NCBI GenBank assembly: GCA_020636645.1
Contig: JACJXO010000001.1
Span: 62,001 to 126,000, forward strand
DNA length: 64,000 bases
Reading direction: 5' to 3'
From: Chitinophagales bacterium
GTDB lineage: Bacteria; Bacteroidota; Bacteroidia; Chitinophagales; BACL12
Each line of letters opens with the position of its first letter. Position 1 is the stretch's first letter. Below the pieces are notes generated by a model that was not told the origin of the DNA, did no database searches, and was given only the letters and a program-made list of their open reading frames with translations. Of this stretch, positions 53,768 to 62,997 are shown piece by piece. The translations under genes were made by a program, and so were the position numbers.

Positions 53768-55885
53768 ATGAAAAAATTGATTACTTGCATGATCGGTGTG
53801 AGCGTTGCTTTTGCTTCTATGGCACAGGCACCTGTTCGTACCGAAGCCAGGGAAGTAAGGCCTCATGACCGCGTTATTGTGGACCTGGAGCAGCCTTCTT
53901 TCTACAAACACAATCCGGCCAACATGGCTCCGGAAGCACTCGAGGCCCGTTCTGGTCGCGGTGCTGTTGAATTCATTCCTATTGGTACAGCCTACAACCT
54001 GTTCACCACCCTGCTGGCCGGACAGAATCAGGTGTCTTACCATCCTGACATCAACAGCGTGGCTTTCGTACACCGTCAAAACAGCGGAACTCCCGGTGGC
54101 TCAGGCGGTCTTTCCTTTGACATCTCAACTGATGGCGGAGCTACCTGGACTACCAACGTGATCCTCAGCCTTGACTATAATGCAGGTGCTGCTGGTGTGA
54201 TCACCGGTAACCGCTACCCCAGTGGTTCACTCTGGAACCCTGCAGGTAACACTGACCCGGCTAACGCCTATTTCGTGGCTCACGGCCCGTCTCTGACCTC
54301 AGTAACAGGTTCATGGGGTGCTACCCACCAGATGTCTGCTGATTTTGCAGGTGGCAGCAATTATGAAGAATACTACTCTGAAGGTGGTCTTTCTAACGAT
54401 TACTTCCCTTATGCTATCAACTGGTATGAAGATGGCAGCCTTTGGGATATGAAAGAACAACTTACAGGTGACACTGTTTATGTGAACAAATTTGAATTTG
54501 ACGGAGTAAGTGCCTTTAACAGGACTTCTACCATGGTTGTTCCTGACTGGGAGATCGTCAACTCTGGTGGTGAAGCTATAGCCGGTTCCGGCGGAACCTG
54601 GTGTGTTAACTTTGACGCCTCCGGAACTACCGGCTATGCTCTTGCAACCGGTACGCTTACCAGCAGCCCACAGAAATCAGTTCAGCCTCAGATCTTGAAG
54701 ACCACCGACGGTGGCGGAACATGGAGCTGGCTGCCAGGCTATGACTGGTCAACCAACACCACGATGCAAGAATGGGTAGTAGCTCAAGATGGAGGAACTG
54801 GTGATATCGTTCCTTATTTCACTGAAATTGACGGCACCGTTGGTTCAGATGGCAGACTGCATATGTTTGCAGAAGTGCTGAGCTCATTCTCCGGCAACTA
54901 CCTCGATTCCATGTACTTCATCTATGCAGATTACAGAGTGTACATGCACCTGTCAACTTCAGATGGAGCTGACTGGGAAGTGGAAACCCTGGGTTACAGC
55001 CTGTTACCCGAAGGTGAATTTGGTACCACTCCTGTTTCAGTAACACAGAACCCGCAGATCAGCCGCACACCTGATGGATCCAAGCTGTTTTTTGCCTGGA
55101 ACGAGTCTGACTCTCTGATCTTTACTGATCACAGTGCTCCTGACCTGTTTGTACTGGGTTATGATATTGCTTCCGGTGAATACACCAACCCGGTAAATAT
55201 CACAGACGGTACTGATTATACCTATTCAGCTTACTATCCTACCATGGCTCCTGTATCTATGGACAATGGTGCCGGTGAGTATGAACTGCCTATAGTGTTC
55301 AGCGTTCCTGGTGCTGATGATGTTTCTCCGCCTCAGTTCTATTACGCTAAAGGCATCATTTTCACTGATGATGACTTTGGTGCTGAACCTGCTGCAATAG
55401 CTAACTTTACTTTCTCTGTATCTGGGGCAACTGCCACATTCACCAACTCTTCTTCCAATGCTACCAGCTATAGCTGGAACTTCGGTGATGGTTCAGGTAC
55501 CAGCCCGCTGGAAAGCCCGGTTTATACTTATACTGCTTCAGGTACCTATAATGTGTGTCTGACAGCATCAAACGCAACTTCCAGCGATGAGACCTGTAAG
55601 AATGTTACTGCAACTGTAGTTGGTATCGAAGACCTCCTGCTGGATGCCGCTCTGAATATCTACCCGACTCCTGCCAATGAGATGATGAACATCAACCTCA
55701 ATGGTAACTTCAGCAATGTAAGCGTTGAGATCTTCAACCTGCTGGGTGAGTCAGTAATGAGCCCGATCAGCCTGAATGGTGGTTCTGCCACTGTTAATGT
55801 AGCTGGCCTTGCAGAAGGTAACTACATTGTGAAGCTGACCTCTGATAACGGTTATGCCGTACGTCAGATCACTATCGCGAGATAA
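53768..55885 (+). CDS. T9SS cargo protein with PKD domain, second tandem paralogue
   Basis: The 705-residue protein has a signal peptide (MKKLITCMIGVSVAFASMAQ). Like its neighbour it contains GQNQVSYHPDINSV, DISTDGGATW and a second KTTDGGGTWSWLP motif, which suggests a propeller-like fold. A PKD domain at about 555-615 reads YSWNFGDGSGTS and CLTASNATSS. The C-terminal sorting domain is canonical: IYPTPANEMMNINL, then LLGESVM and EGNYIVKLTSDNGYAVRQI. It is expected at the cell surface via T9SS. A separate promoter-like box and its own terminator suggest independent transcription from the first copy. Confidence 0.88.
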   Translation: MKKLITCMIGVSVAFASMAQAPVRTEAREVRPHDRVIVDLEQPSFYKHNPANMAPEALEARSGRGAVEFIPIGTAYNLFTTLLAGQNQVSYHPDINSVAFVHRQNSGTPGGSGGLSFDISTDGGATWTTNVILSLDYNAGAAGVITGNRYPSGSLWNPAGNTDPANAYFVAHGPSLTSVTGSWGATHQMSADFAGGSNYEEYYSEGGLSNDYFPYAINWYEDGSLWDMKEQLTGDTVYVNKFEFDGVSAFNRTSTMVVPDWEIVNSGGEAIAGSGGTWCVNFDASGTTGYALATGTLTSSPQKSVQPQILKTTDGGGTWSWLPGYDWSTNTTMQEWVVAQDGGTGDIVPYFTEIDGTVGSDGRLHMFAEVLSSFSGNYLDSMYFIYADYRVYMHLSTSDGADWEVETLGYSLLPEGEFGTTPVSVTQNPQISRTPDGSKLFFAWNESDSLIFTDHSAPDLFVLGYDIASGEYTNPVNITDGTDYTYSAYYPTMAPVSMDNGAGEYELPIVFSVPGADDVSPPQFYYAKGIIFTDDDFGAEPAAIANFTFSVSGATATFTNSSSNATSYSWNFGDGSGTSPLESPVYTYTASGTYNVCLTASNATSSDETCKNVTATVVGIEDLLLDAALNIYPTPANEMMNINLNGNFSNVSVEIFNLLGESVMSPISLNGGSATVNVAGLAEGNYIVKLTSDNGYAVRQITIAR

Positions 55886-55905
55886 TCGGTCTTAGACCCA
55901 ATAAA

Positions 55906-55935
55906 AAACCCGGACGGTTTCGTCCGGGTTTTTTT
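55906..55935 (+). terminator. Intrinsic terminator after the second T9SS cargo gene
   Basis: An 11-bp stem (AAACCCGGACG with CGTCCGGGTTT) with a 4-base loop is followed by a T run. It lies 20 bases after the stop codon. Confidence 0.9.
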
Positions 55936-55985
55936 GTGCCTTATGTGCCCGCATCTTCTTACTTTGCAGCAATAACCCTTTCCCT

Positions 55986-56441
55986 ATGTATCTCCATGAA
56001 GAAGGAAAAAATGACCCGCTATCATCTGAACCATTGCAGCAGAAGGCCATGGAGATACTTCGCCTGGTAAGGGCACTTCATGATGCTGCTCAGGCTGATG
56101 ATACTGACCTGACGGAAGACACCGAACTCATGATGGAGCGGGAAGCGCTGGATATATTGATGGGAAACGCCCTGTTGATCCCTGGAAAGATCAGAGCTAA
56201 TATCCAGGTTGAAGCTTACTGGCTGAGGATGGAGAATGCAGTACTGATCAAGAGAGCCGCTATGGAGATCCAGAGCATGGTGCACCAGCTGCTGTTCAGA
56301 CACCCCGACTGGCAGGACTATGCAGATATGATCATCGAAGAAGTGGAACAGTTTCGTGGTCTTTTTATTAACTGGGTAGGCCGGTTCGATAGCTCGATCG
56401 ATCCGGACGATGGCTGGGGATTATTTGACCGTAATACCTGA
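55986..56441 (+). CDS. Uncharacterised all-helical cytoplasmic protein
   Basis: The 151-residue protein has no signal peptide or membrane segment. It is strongly acidic and looks almost entirely helical (AMEILRLVRALHDAAQ, TELMMEREALDILMGNALL, AMEIQSMVHQLL). It ends in an acidic, aromatic tail (DPDDGWGLFDRNT). I do not recognise a family. It is flanked by terminators on both sides and so is a monocistronic unit between a T9SS cargo gene and hppA. The well-formed frame, ATG and length support a real gene; function is unknown. Confidence 0.75.
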   Translation: MYLHEEGKNDPLSSEPLQQKAMEILRLVRALHDAAQADDTDLTEDTELMMEREALDILMGNALLIPGKIRANIQVEAYWLRMENAVLIKRAAMEIQSMVHQLLFRHPDWQDYADMIIEEVEQFRGLFINWVGRFDSSIDPDDGWGLFDRNT

Positions 56442-56462
56442 GTGAGACCGCCTCCTTAACTG

Positions 56463-56495
56463 ATAAAAAAACGGCGCCCGCAATGCGGGCGCCGT
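56463..56495 (-). terminator. Intrinsic terminator of hppA
   Basis: On the minus strand an 11-bp GC-rich stem (ACGGCGCCCGC and complement, 3-base loop) is followed by seven T residues. It lies 24 bases after the hppA stop. Only this orientation has a U tract, although the hairpin also follows the convergent helical-protein gene. Confidence 0.85.
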
Positions 56496-56518
56496 CTCAT
56501 TACAATATTAAGGTGCTA

Positions 56519-58708
56519 TCAGAGCAGGCTGGCAATAACCAGCGATACTACTGACATCAGCTTGATCAGAATATTCAGGGAAGGTCCGGAAGTATCCTTG
56601 AAAGGATCCCCAACAGTATCACCCACAACGGCTGCCTTGTGAGGCTCAGAACCTTTGTAATAGGTCTTGCCATTGATATCAACACCTTCCTCGAACATTT
56701 TCTTGGCATTATCCCAGGCACCACCCGCATTGGACTGGAAGATGGCCATCAATACCCCTGAAACGGTCACACCCGCCAGAAGACCACCCAGCATTTCGGC
56801 ACCCCCCAGGAAGCCAACCAGTACCGGCGACAATACAGCCACCAGACCGGGAAGTACCATCTCACGGATAGAAGCCTTGGTAGAGATCTCTACACACTTG
56901 CCATACTCAGCCTTACCGTTGGCAGCATCGAATGTGGCCTTGTCTGCAGCATCCCACTCATTCATTTCCTTGCCTTCATTCTTGCGCATTACTGCCAGTG
57001 CCTTGTTCAGTTCAGGAATATCGGCAAACTGACGGCGAACCTCCTGGATCATGTCCATGGCTGCACGACCAACCGCTCCCATTGCCATGGAAGAGAACAA
57101 AAACGGCAGCATACCACCGATCAACAGACCTGCCATGATGATGGGTTTGGAAATATCAATTGTGGTAATACCTGCAGTCTGCATAAAAGCAGCAAACAGT
57201 GCCAAAGCGGTCAACGCAGCTGATCCAATAGCAAAGCCTTTACCAATGGCAGCGGTTGTGTTACCTACGGCATCCAGCTTATCGGTGCGTCCACGAACCT
57301 CTTTAGGCAATTCTGCCATTTCAGCGATACCACCGGCGTTGTCTGAGATAGGACCATAAGCATCTACCGCCAGCTGGATACCGGTGTTTGACAACATACC
57401 CACCGCAGCAATGGCGATACCATACAGACCTGCAAAGTGGAAGGCACCAATGATGGCTACAGCCAGGATCAGGATCGGAATGGCAGTGGACTGCATCCCT
57501 ACTCCCAGACCGGAAATGATATTGGTAGCAGAACCTGTCAGCGACTGACGAGCAATGCCTTTGACCGGACGGGTACCCGTTCCGGTATAGAATTCTGTGA
57601 TATAACCGATACCCAGACCGGCAAACAGACCGAAGATCACAGCAAGGAATACACCCGTACTGGAATAGGTCTCGCCGGCAAAGGTCCATTCAGCAGGAAG
57701 CATCCACTTCACCAGGAACCAGGTGGCGATCAGCATCACCAGGCTGGAGATGAGCTCGCCTGCGTTCAGGGCTTTCTGGGGGTTTCCACCTTCTTTCACA
57801 CGAACAAAGAATGTACCCATGATGGAGGTCAGGATGCCCACACCTGCCAGCACGAGCGGCAGCATGATACCTGACAGTCCGTTAAAACCATCGGTCCATT
57901 CGGCACCTGCTACAGTAGCACCGCTCAGCAGAGCTGCACCCAGTACCATGGTACCAATGATCGATCCGACATAAGATTCAAAAAGGTCGGCACCCATACC
58001 GGCCACATCTCCTACGTTATCTCCAACGTTATCAGCAATGGTAGCGGGGTTCAGCGGGTGATCTTCCGGAATACCGGCTTCCACCTTACCCACCAGGTCG
58101 GCACCCACATCGGCTGCCTTGGTATAGATACCACCACCCACACGGGCAAAAAGTGCAATAGAGGAGGCACCGAAGCTGAATCCTGTAATGATGGTGATCA
58201 CCAGGTTCACATCTGCATGGCTATCCATCCCGATCATCTGACCGTAGATCAGAAAGAGCGAACCCAGACCCAGCACACCGAGTCCGACAACGCCGAGCCC
58301 CATAACTGAGCCTCCGGTAAAGGCAACTTCCAGGGCTTTACCCAGACTGGTGCGGGCTGCATTGGTGGTGCGCACGTTTGCTTTGGTAGCCACTTTCATA
58401 CCGATGAATCCGGCAAGGGCTGAACAAAGAGCTCCTACAATAAAGGAGGCACCAACCAGCGGAGAAGAGTCTTCTTCGCGGTAGCCTGCAAAAGCCAGCA
58501 GAGCAGCAACCAATACAACAAAAATGGCCAGTACACGGTACTCGGCACGCAGGAAAGCCATGGCACCATCGCTGATATTTTTTGCGATCAGGGCCATTTT
58601 GTCGCCACCTACTTCCTGACTCGCTACCCAGCGGGTTCTGATATAGGTGAAGAGCAGCGCTATCAATCCCAGAATGGGAACAGCGATCATCATAGTTTGA
58701 ACATCCAT
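56519..58708 (-). CDS. hppA: Membrane-bound, ion-pumping pyrophosphatase
   Basis: The start MDVQTMMIAVPILG gives 729 residues with about 16 membrane helices. Substrate-site motifs are intact: GGIYTKAADVGADLVGK, DNVGDNVGDVAGMGADLF and, near the end, DTVGDPFKDTSGPSLNI. GNTTAAIGKG has alanine at position 486, where K+-independent enzymes have lysine, so it should be K+-dependent. FESY places glutamate 244 at the position used by Na+-pumping members rather than the shifted position of plant H+-pumps. It hydrolyses PPi to pump Na+ (possibly also H+) across the membrane. Confidence 0.93.
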   Translation of the reverse strand: MDVQTMMIAVPILGLIALLFTYIRTRWVASQEVGGDKMALIAKNISDGAMAFLRAEYRVLAIFVVLVAALLAFAGYREEDSSPLVGASFIVGALCSALAGFIGMKVATKANVRTTNAARTSLGKALEVAFTGGSVMGLGVVGLGVLGLGSLFLIYGQMIGMDSHADVNLVITIITGFSFGASSIALFARVGGGIYTKAADVGADLVGKVEAGIPEDHPLNPATIADNVGDNVGDVAGMGADLFESYVGSIIGTMVLGAALLSGATVAGAEWTDGFNGLSGIMLPLVLAGVGILTSIMGTFFVRVKEGGNPQKALNAGELISSLVMLIATWFLVKWMLPAEWTFAGETYSSTGVFLAVIFGLFAGLGIGYITEFYTGTGTRPVKGIARQSLTGSATNIISGLGVGMQSTAIPILILAVAIIGAFHFAGLYGIAIAAVGMLSNTGIQLAVDAYGPISDNAGGIAEMAELPKEVRGRTDKLDAVGNTTAAIGKGFAIGSAALTALALFAAFMQTAGITTIDISKPIIMAGLLIGGMLPFLFSSMAMGAVGRAAMDMIQEVRRQFADIPELNKALAVMRKNEGKEMNEWDAADKATFDAANGKAEYGKCVEISTKASIREMVLPGLVAVLSPVLVGFLGGAEMLGGLLAGVTVSGVLMAIFQSNAGGAWDNAKKMFEEGVDINGKTYYKGSEPHKAAVVGDTVGDPFKDTSGPSLNILIKLMSVVSLVIASLL

Positions 58709-58825
58709 GTCGGTAATTTTTTGGATTTTTCGAGGCGCAAAAATAGGCATTCAGAGCCACAATATTTCATAAATATTTCACCACAGCAGAATCGTCAGCC
58801 CTTGAAAACCCTGTATCTTCGCCCC

Positions 58826-59647
58826 ATGCGGGGCATTCGTATCCTAATTGCACCATTTTTTCTGCTGCTTGCAGGCAACTCTGCAGGTTGGGCTCAATTT
58901 GGCACCAATAATGCCGGAGCAAGAACACTGGCCATGGGCAACACATCGCTGACCCTTACTGATGCTTATGCTGCAGCCAATAACCAGGCAGCGATGGCAT
59001 TTGCTGAAGGTCCTGCTTTTGGTGTTTCAGCACTGCAGTATTTCAGTTTGTCAGAACTCACTTCACTTTGGGGTTGTGCCGTATTACCGGCAGCAGGGGG
59101 TGCTTTTGGTTTATCGGTTCATCACGATGGCAGTCAGACTTTCAGGCAAACACAGGCTGGTGTAGGATACGGACGCAAACTGGGAGAAAACATCGCTGTT
59201 GGTGTGCAGCTGGATCTGATCCATACCGGAGTGACCGATCTGGGAAACGGCAATACATTTACTGCTGAGGCTGCTTTGCTGTACAAACCTTCGCCTGAGT
59301 TGAGTATAGGAGCCAGGGCATACAATCCCTTTATGGCTTCAGCCGGAGAAGACCTTCCCGGGCTGGAAATATCTTCACTGTTGGCAGTGGGTTTGACCTA
59401 CCAGCCGGCCAAGCAGTTTCAGTTGTCAGCAGAGGGCGAGCAGACCATCGGCTATGATTTCAATCTGAAAGCCGGAGCTGAGTACAGGCCTGTTGAGATC
59501 CTGGCAATTCGCGGTGGCTGGATGAGCCGGTCTTCCGTATTGACAGCCGGATTTGGCATCAGGTGGCAGCAACTCTTTATTGACCTCGGAGCGCAATTCC
59601 ATCCGCAGCTCGGCACCTCACCTGCCATAGGTATTCACCTGGAATGA
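58826..59647 (+). CDS. PorV/PorQ-like outer-membrane beta-barrel protein
   Basis: A signal peptide (MRGIRILIAPFFLLLAGNSAGWAQ) leads to a 273-residue protein. It starts with NAGARTLAMGNTSLTLTDAYAA, the N-terminal pattern of PorV/PorQ and FadL-like barrels of Bacteroidota. Alternating strands follow (NIAVGVQLDLIHTGVTDLG, TFTAEAALLYKPSPELSIG). In T9SS, PorV and PorQ shuttle cargo or support translocation, but this may be a diverged paralogue. Its stop overlaps the start of the HhH/barrel gene by ATGA, so the two products are coupled. Confidence 0.7.
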   Translation: MRGIRILIAPFFLLLAGNSAGWAQFGTNNAGARTLAMGNTSLTLTDAYAAANNQAAMAFAEGPAFGVSALQYFSLSELTSLWGCAVLPAAGGAFGLSVHHDGSQTFRQTQAGVGYGRKLGENIAVGVQLDLIHTGVTDLGNGNTFTAEAALLYKPSPELSIGARAYNPFMASAGEDLPGLEISSLLAVGLTYQPAKQFQLSAEGEQTIGYDFNLKAGAEYRPVEILAIRGGWMSRSSVLTAGFGIRWQQLFIDLGAQFHPQLGTSPAIGIHLE

Positions 59648-61728
59648 GAAGATCTGCTTTCACCGGTATCCTGCTGTTATCCTGCACATGTATGCTGCAG
59701 GCACAAAATCCTGTCAATGAACCCGGACCAGAAACTGACCTCATTGAATACCTGGTAGAAGACCAGGAAGAAAGTGAATTTGGCTTTGACACCTTCCTGG
59801 AAACACTGGAATATCTGCAACAGAACCCACTACGCATCAATAAGACCGATTATGACACCTGGCGGCAAACCGGTTTGCTGACCGAGCTGCAGATCAGGCA
59901 ACTGCTTCGGCATATTGAGCAAACCGGCCCCCTGCATAATATCTATGAGCTACAGACCATAGCCTCATTCAGTACAGAAGATATTCTGCGATTGCAACCG
60001 TATGTGATCTGGGATGCAGATGACGGCACCACACTGCCTTACCTGCAACAACTGGTACAGGGACGCTATGCCCTGTTTGTCAGAAGCACGAGGGTATTAC
60101 AGGAGCAGCGGGGCTATCAGACAGAAGACTCAACCCTGAGCAGTCCGTACCTGGGTGATCCCAACAGATTGTATAGCAGATTTTCTTATAATTATAAGAA
60201 CGCACTCAGATATGGGTTCACAGTAGAAAAAGATCCGGGTGAACCTTTCAGCGGCGTACCTGGCTTTGATTACTGGAGTGCACACTATTTTCAAAAAGGA
60301 AACGGCTGGATAAAGGCATTGGCCATTGGCGATTATGAATTGCGTATCGGACAGGGACTGATCGTCTGGAGTGGTTTCGGAATGGGTAAAAGCATCTATC
60401 CTGTCAATATTAAAAGAACAAGGCCGGTGCTGGCACCTTATACTTCTGTTGACGAAAATCGGTTCTTTCGGGGCGCCGCTGCCACAGTTGGAAAAGGCCC
60501 CCTGGAGCTGACCGTGTTTGGCAGCTATAACCAGGTAGATGCCAACCTGATCGCCTCGCAGGATACCAGTCTTTCTGATCCGGGAGATGAAGGAACAGTG
60601 ACCATTTCATCTCTGCAGCTTACCGGGTTACACCGGACCGAAAGCGAAATTGCAGATAAAGATGCCGTTGGTTTTATGGCAACAGGTGGAAATCTGGCGT
60701 GGCGAAAAGGCCCTTTGTCAGTTTCTGCAGCCGGCATCCTCTATCATTTTGATGCTGAACTGGTGGAAGACAGAAGCCCCTATGAGTTGTATGACTTTGA
60801 AGGATCTCAACTCATCAATGCTTCTCTTTCCTATAATTATGTGTGGCGAAACTGGCTGCTCTTTGGCGAAACTGCCATAAGTGATAATGGCAAGGCAGGC
60901 ACCTTGAACGGACTGATACTGCCGGTTGACAAGCATGTTGACCTGGCCCTTGTGTACCGTTATTTCGACCCCGGGTTCCAGACATTTTTCAGCCAGTCGT
61001 TTTCAGAAAACACCTACCCTCGAAACGAAGAAGGATGGTACACAGGAATTGAGATCACACCGGTAAAGGCCTGGCGGTTCAATGCCTATGCAGACATCTA
61101 TAAAAAACCCTGGCTTTCCTTTACGGCCGATGCGCCAGCTTATGGAGCAGATTACCTGGCTACTGTATATTACAAACCTAAGCGCACGCTGGAAACCTAT
61201 GTCAGGCTTCGGTATGAAGCATCAGACAGAAATGCCAATGCGGCTATTCAGGGAGATCTGCCACATGATATCATCACGACCGAAAGAAAACTCAGAGTTC
61301 GCTGGAATATCAGCTACCAGCTTACCCGTGAAGTGACACTTCGCAACCGCATAGAATGGAGTCAGTACGGCCAGGATGGTGGCACCACCGAAAACGGATA
61401 CCTCCTGTATCAGGATGTTGTGTATAAACCATGGGAGCTGCCTTTTTCTCTGGCTTGCCGCTACACCCTTTTCAGCACAGATACCTATAACACCCGTATC
61501 TATGCCTATGAAAACGATCTGTTATATGCATACAGTATTGCCAATATTTATGGTGAAGGGCAACGGGTTTATGCCATGGTACAATACAGCCCTACAGGCT
61601 GGCTCGATACCTGGATCAAATATGGTCAGACCGTCTATACAGACCGCGATACTATTGGCAGCGGAAATGAAGCCATTGAAGGAAACCGAAGGTCAGAACT
61701 TCGCCTGCAGGTTCGTTTTAAATGGTAG
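59644..61728 (+). CDS. Helix-hairpin-helix domain plus outer-membrane barrel protein
   Basis: The 694-residue protein has a signal peptide (MRRSAFTGILLLSCTCMLQA). Residues 62-121 match a ComEA-type tandem helix-hairpin-helix domain (PLRINKTDYDTW, LTELQIRQLLRHIEQTGPL, YELQTIASFSTEDILRLQPY). The remaining 560 residues are alternating aromatic strands ending in RLQVRFKW, as in outer-membrane barrels. A DNA-binding-type domain facing the periplasm joined to a barrel suggests a role in DNA passage, or the HhH fold has been reused for protein binding. It is translationally coupled to the PorV/PorQ-like gene. Confidence 0.75.
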   Translation: MRRSAFTGILLLSCTCMLQAQNPVNEPGPETDLIEYLVEDQEESEFGFDTFLETLEYLQQNPLRINKTDYDTWRQTGLLTELQIRQLLRHIEQTGPLHNIYELQTIASFSTEDILRLQPYVIWDADDGTTLPYLQQLVQGRYALFVRSTRVLQEQRGYQTEDSTLSSPYLGDPNRLYSRFSYNYKNALRYGFTVEKDPGEPFSGVPGFDYWSAHYFQKGNGWIKALAIGDYELRIGQGLIVWSGFGMGKSIYPVNIKRTRPVLAPYTSVDENRFFRGAAATVGKGPLELTVFGSYNQVDANLIASQDTSLSDPGDEGTVTISSLQLTGLHRTESEIADKDAVGFMATGGNLAWRKGPLSVSAAGILYHFDAELVEDRSPYELYDFEGSQLINASLSYNYVWRNWLLFGETAISDNGKAGTLNGLILPVDKHVDLALVYRYFDPGFQTFFSQSFSENTYPRNEEGWYTGIEITPVKAWRFNAYADIYKKPWLSFTADAPAYGADYLATVYYKPKRTLETYVRLRYEASDRNANAAIQGDLPHDIITTERKLRVRWNISYQLTREVTLRNRIEWSQYGQDGGTTENGYLLYQDVVYKPWELPFSLACRYTLFSTDTYNTRIYAYENDLLYAYSIANIYGEGQRVYAMVQYSPTGWLDTWIKYGQTVYTDRDTIGSGNEAIEGNRRSELRLQVRFKW

Positions 61729-61751
61729 CCGGTTTTGCGTACTTTGCATCC

Positions 61752-62345
61752 ATGCGAATCTTTGTGCTATGCACCGGCAGAACCGGATCGCAATCCTTCA
61801 TTGAAGCCTGCAGGTTCATAGATAACTTCAGCTGTGGTCATGAGAGCAGACGTTCACTGCTGGGTTCAGACAGACTGGACTATCCGCCAAACCATATAGA
61901 ATCAGACAACAGGTTAAGCTGGATGCTTGGTCCTTTGGCTGATCGCTTTCCGGACGATGTGTTTTATGTTCACCTGATCAGAGATGAGGAAGCAACTGCC
62001 AGAAGCTTCAACAGACGATGGAACAACCCCTGGAGTATCATACACGCCTGGGCTGAAGCGGTATTGTTCAGGAATATCCGCGACCTTACTGACGATGAAA
62101 AACTGCAAATAGCCCGCGATTATGTAAGGACCACCAACCTGAACATTGCATCCTTCCTCCGGAACAAACCGCACCTGACCGTCAGACTGGAACATTTACA
62201 GGAAGACTTCCGTTTGTTCTGGCATCACATTCAAGCCACCGGAAATCTGGAAGAAGCCATCGGGTCACTGACCACTCCGCACAATACAGGCGATGAGAAC
62301 GAACTGCAAAAAAGCCGATCGTTCCGCATATTCAGAAAGCGATAG
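61752..62345 (+). CDS. Small sulfotransferase-like P-loop protein
   Basis: From MRIFVLCTGRTGSQSF the product has 197 residues. The N-terminal CTGRTGSQSF loop is the 5'-phosphosulfate-binding type P-loop of sulfotransferases. HLIRDEEATARSFNRRW downstream has the R and S typical of the 3'-phosphate site. The C-terminal region (TVRLEHLQEDFRLFWHHI) resembles the family's end. It is short and lacks a signal peptide. The acceptor is unknown, and it could be a non-catalytic or glycan-modifying member. It starts 23 bases after the HhH/barrel gene, and its stop is almost back to back with that of the RDD gene. Confidence 0.65.
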   Translation: MRIFVLCTGRTGSQSFIEACRFIDNFSCGHESRRSLLGSDRLDYPPNHIESDNRLSWMLGPLADRFPDDVFYVHLIRDEEATARSFNRRWNNPWSIIHAWAEAVLFRNIRDLTDDEKLQIARDYVRTTNLNIASFLRNKPHLTVRLEHLQEDFRLFWHHIQATGNLEEAIGSLTTPHNTGDENELQKSRSFRIFRKR

Positions 62346-62346
62346 A

Positions 62347-62874
62347 TCACTTTTTAACCACCAGTGTATTGGCGATCTTGTCGTGCAAAGCCTGGTTCTT
62401 TTTGTCGAAAAAGGCCAGCAGATAGCCCAGACCAACTATCAGGGTGGAGATGGCTTTACCTATCAGCCTGACAGTAGTAACACCTAATCCGGCCTTGCCG
62501 TAATCTTTTCTGCGCACCCGGATACCTGTAGCCAGCTTACCAATTGAACCACCAAACATAGACTCCATCAGAGCGAACCACAACCAGGGAATGAGTATAA
62601 AGGCTACACCGCCCTGAGCCGGATAGTTCTGTATGAAGCGTTTGATATAAATATCCCTGTTCGGATCCATGGCTATCGGCTCGAAATAGGCGAAAAACTG
62701 ATACTTATCCATCAGACTGGGAGGTGCCTCATCACCTGAGGCCTTCAGTGAAGCCGGGGTCTTTCCCATTGTTACGAACAACAGACCCACTACGATGGCA
62801 CCCATTAATATGGTATCGATCAGAAATGCCAGGATACGGCTGAACATAGGTGCTGGTTTGGATGAATGCGTCAT
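62347..62874 (-). CDS. RDD-family membrane protein
   Basis: The start MTHSSKPAPMFSRILAFLIDTIL is an ATG; a TTG five codons upstream is less likely. The 175-residue protein contains the RDD pattern SRILAFLIDTILMGAIV, a middle helix (GGVAFILIPWLWFALMESMFGGSIGK) split here by G and P, and the conserved GKLATGIRVRRKD before the last helices. RDD proteins are small integral membrane proteins, some acting as Na+/H+ antiporters, most uncharacterised. Confidence 0.85.
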   Translation of the reverse strand: MTHSSKPAPMFSRILAFLIDTILMGAIVVGLLFVTMGKTPASLKASGDEAPPSLMDKYQFFAYFEPIAMDPNRDIYIKRFIQNYPAQGGVAFILIPWLWFALMESMFGGSIGKLATGIRVRRKDYGKAGLGVTTVRLIGKAISTLIVGLGYLLAFFDKKNQALHDKIANTLVVKK

Positions 62875-62970
62875 AGAAAAAGGTTTCAATTGCTAGTGCA
62901 ATGTTAACCATTTTATAGAACAAGCTGGCCGGAATACCATTCGTTATTTCAGCTCCTGCGGCTATTTCCG

Positions 62971-62978
62971 TAATTTTG
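62971..62978 (+). promoter_or_regulatory. Putative -7 box (TAATTTTG) of lepA
   Basis: It is a perfect TAnnTTTG match 19 bases before the ATG of lepA. A properly spaced TTG is not visible. Confidence 0.45.
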
Positions 62979-62997
62979 CCCGCTGTCACGCCCAACT

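Noticed and set aside
58761..58777. AT-rich inverted repeat AATATTT-N3-AAATATT between hppA and the PorV/PorQ-like gene
   Set aside because: Pure A/T dyads of this size arise easily by chance in intergenic DNA; no other support.
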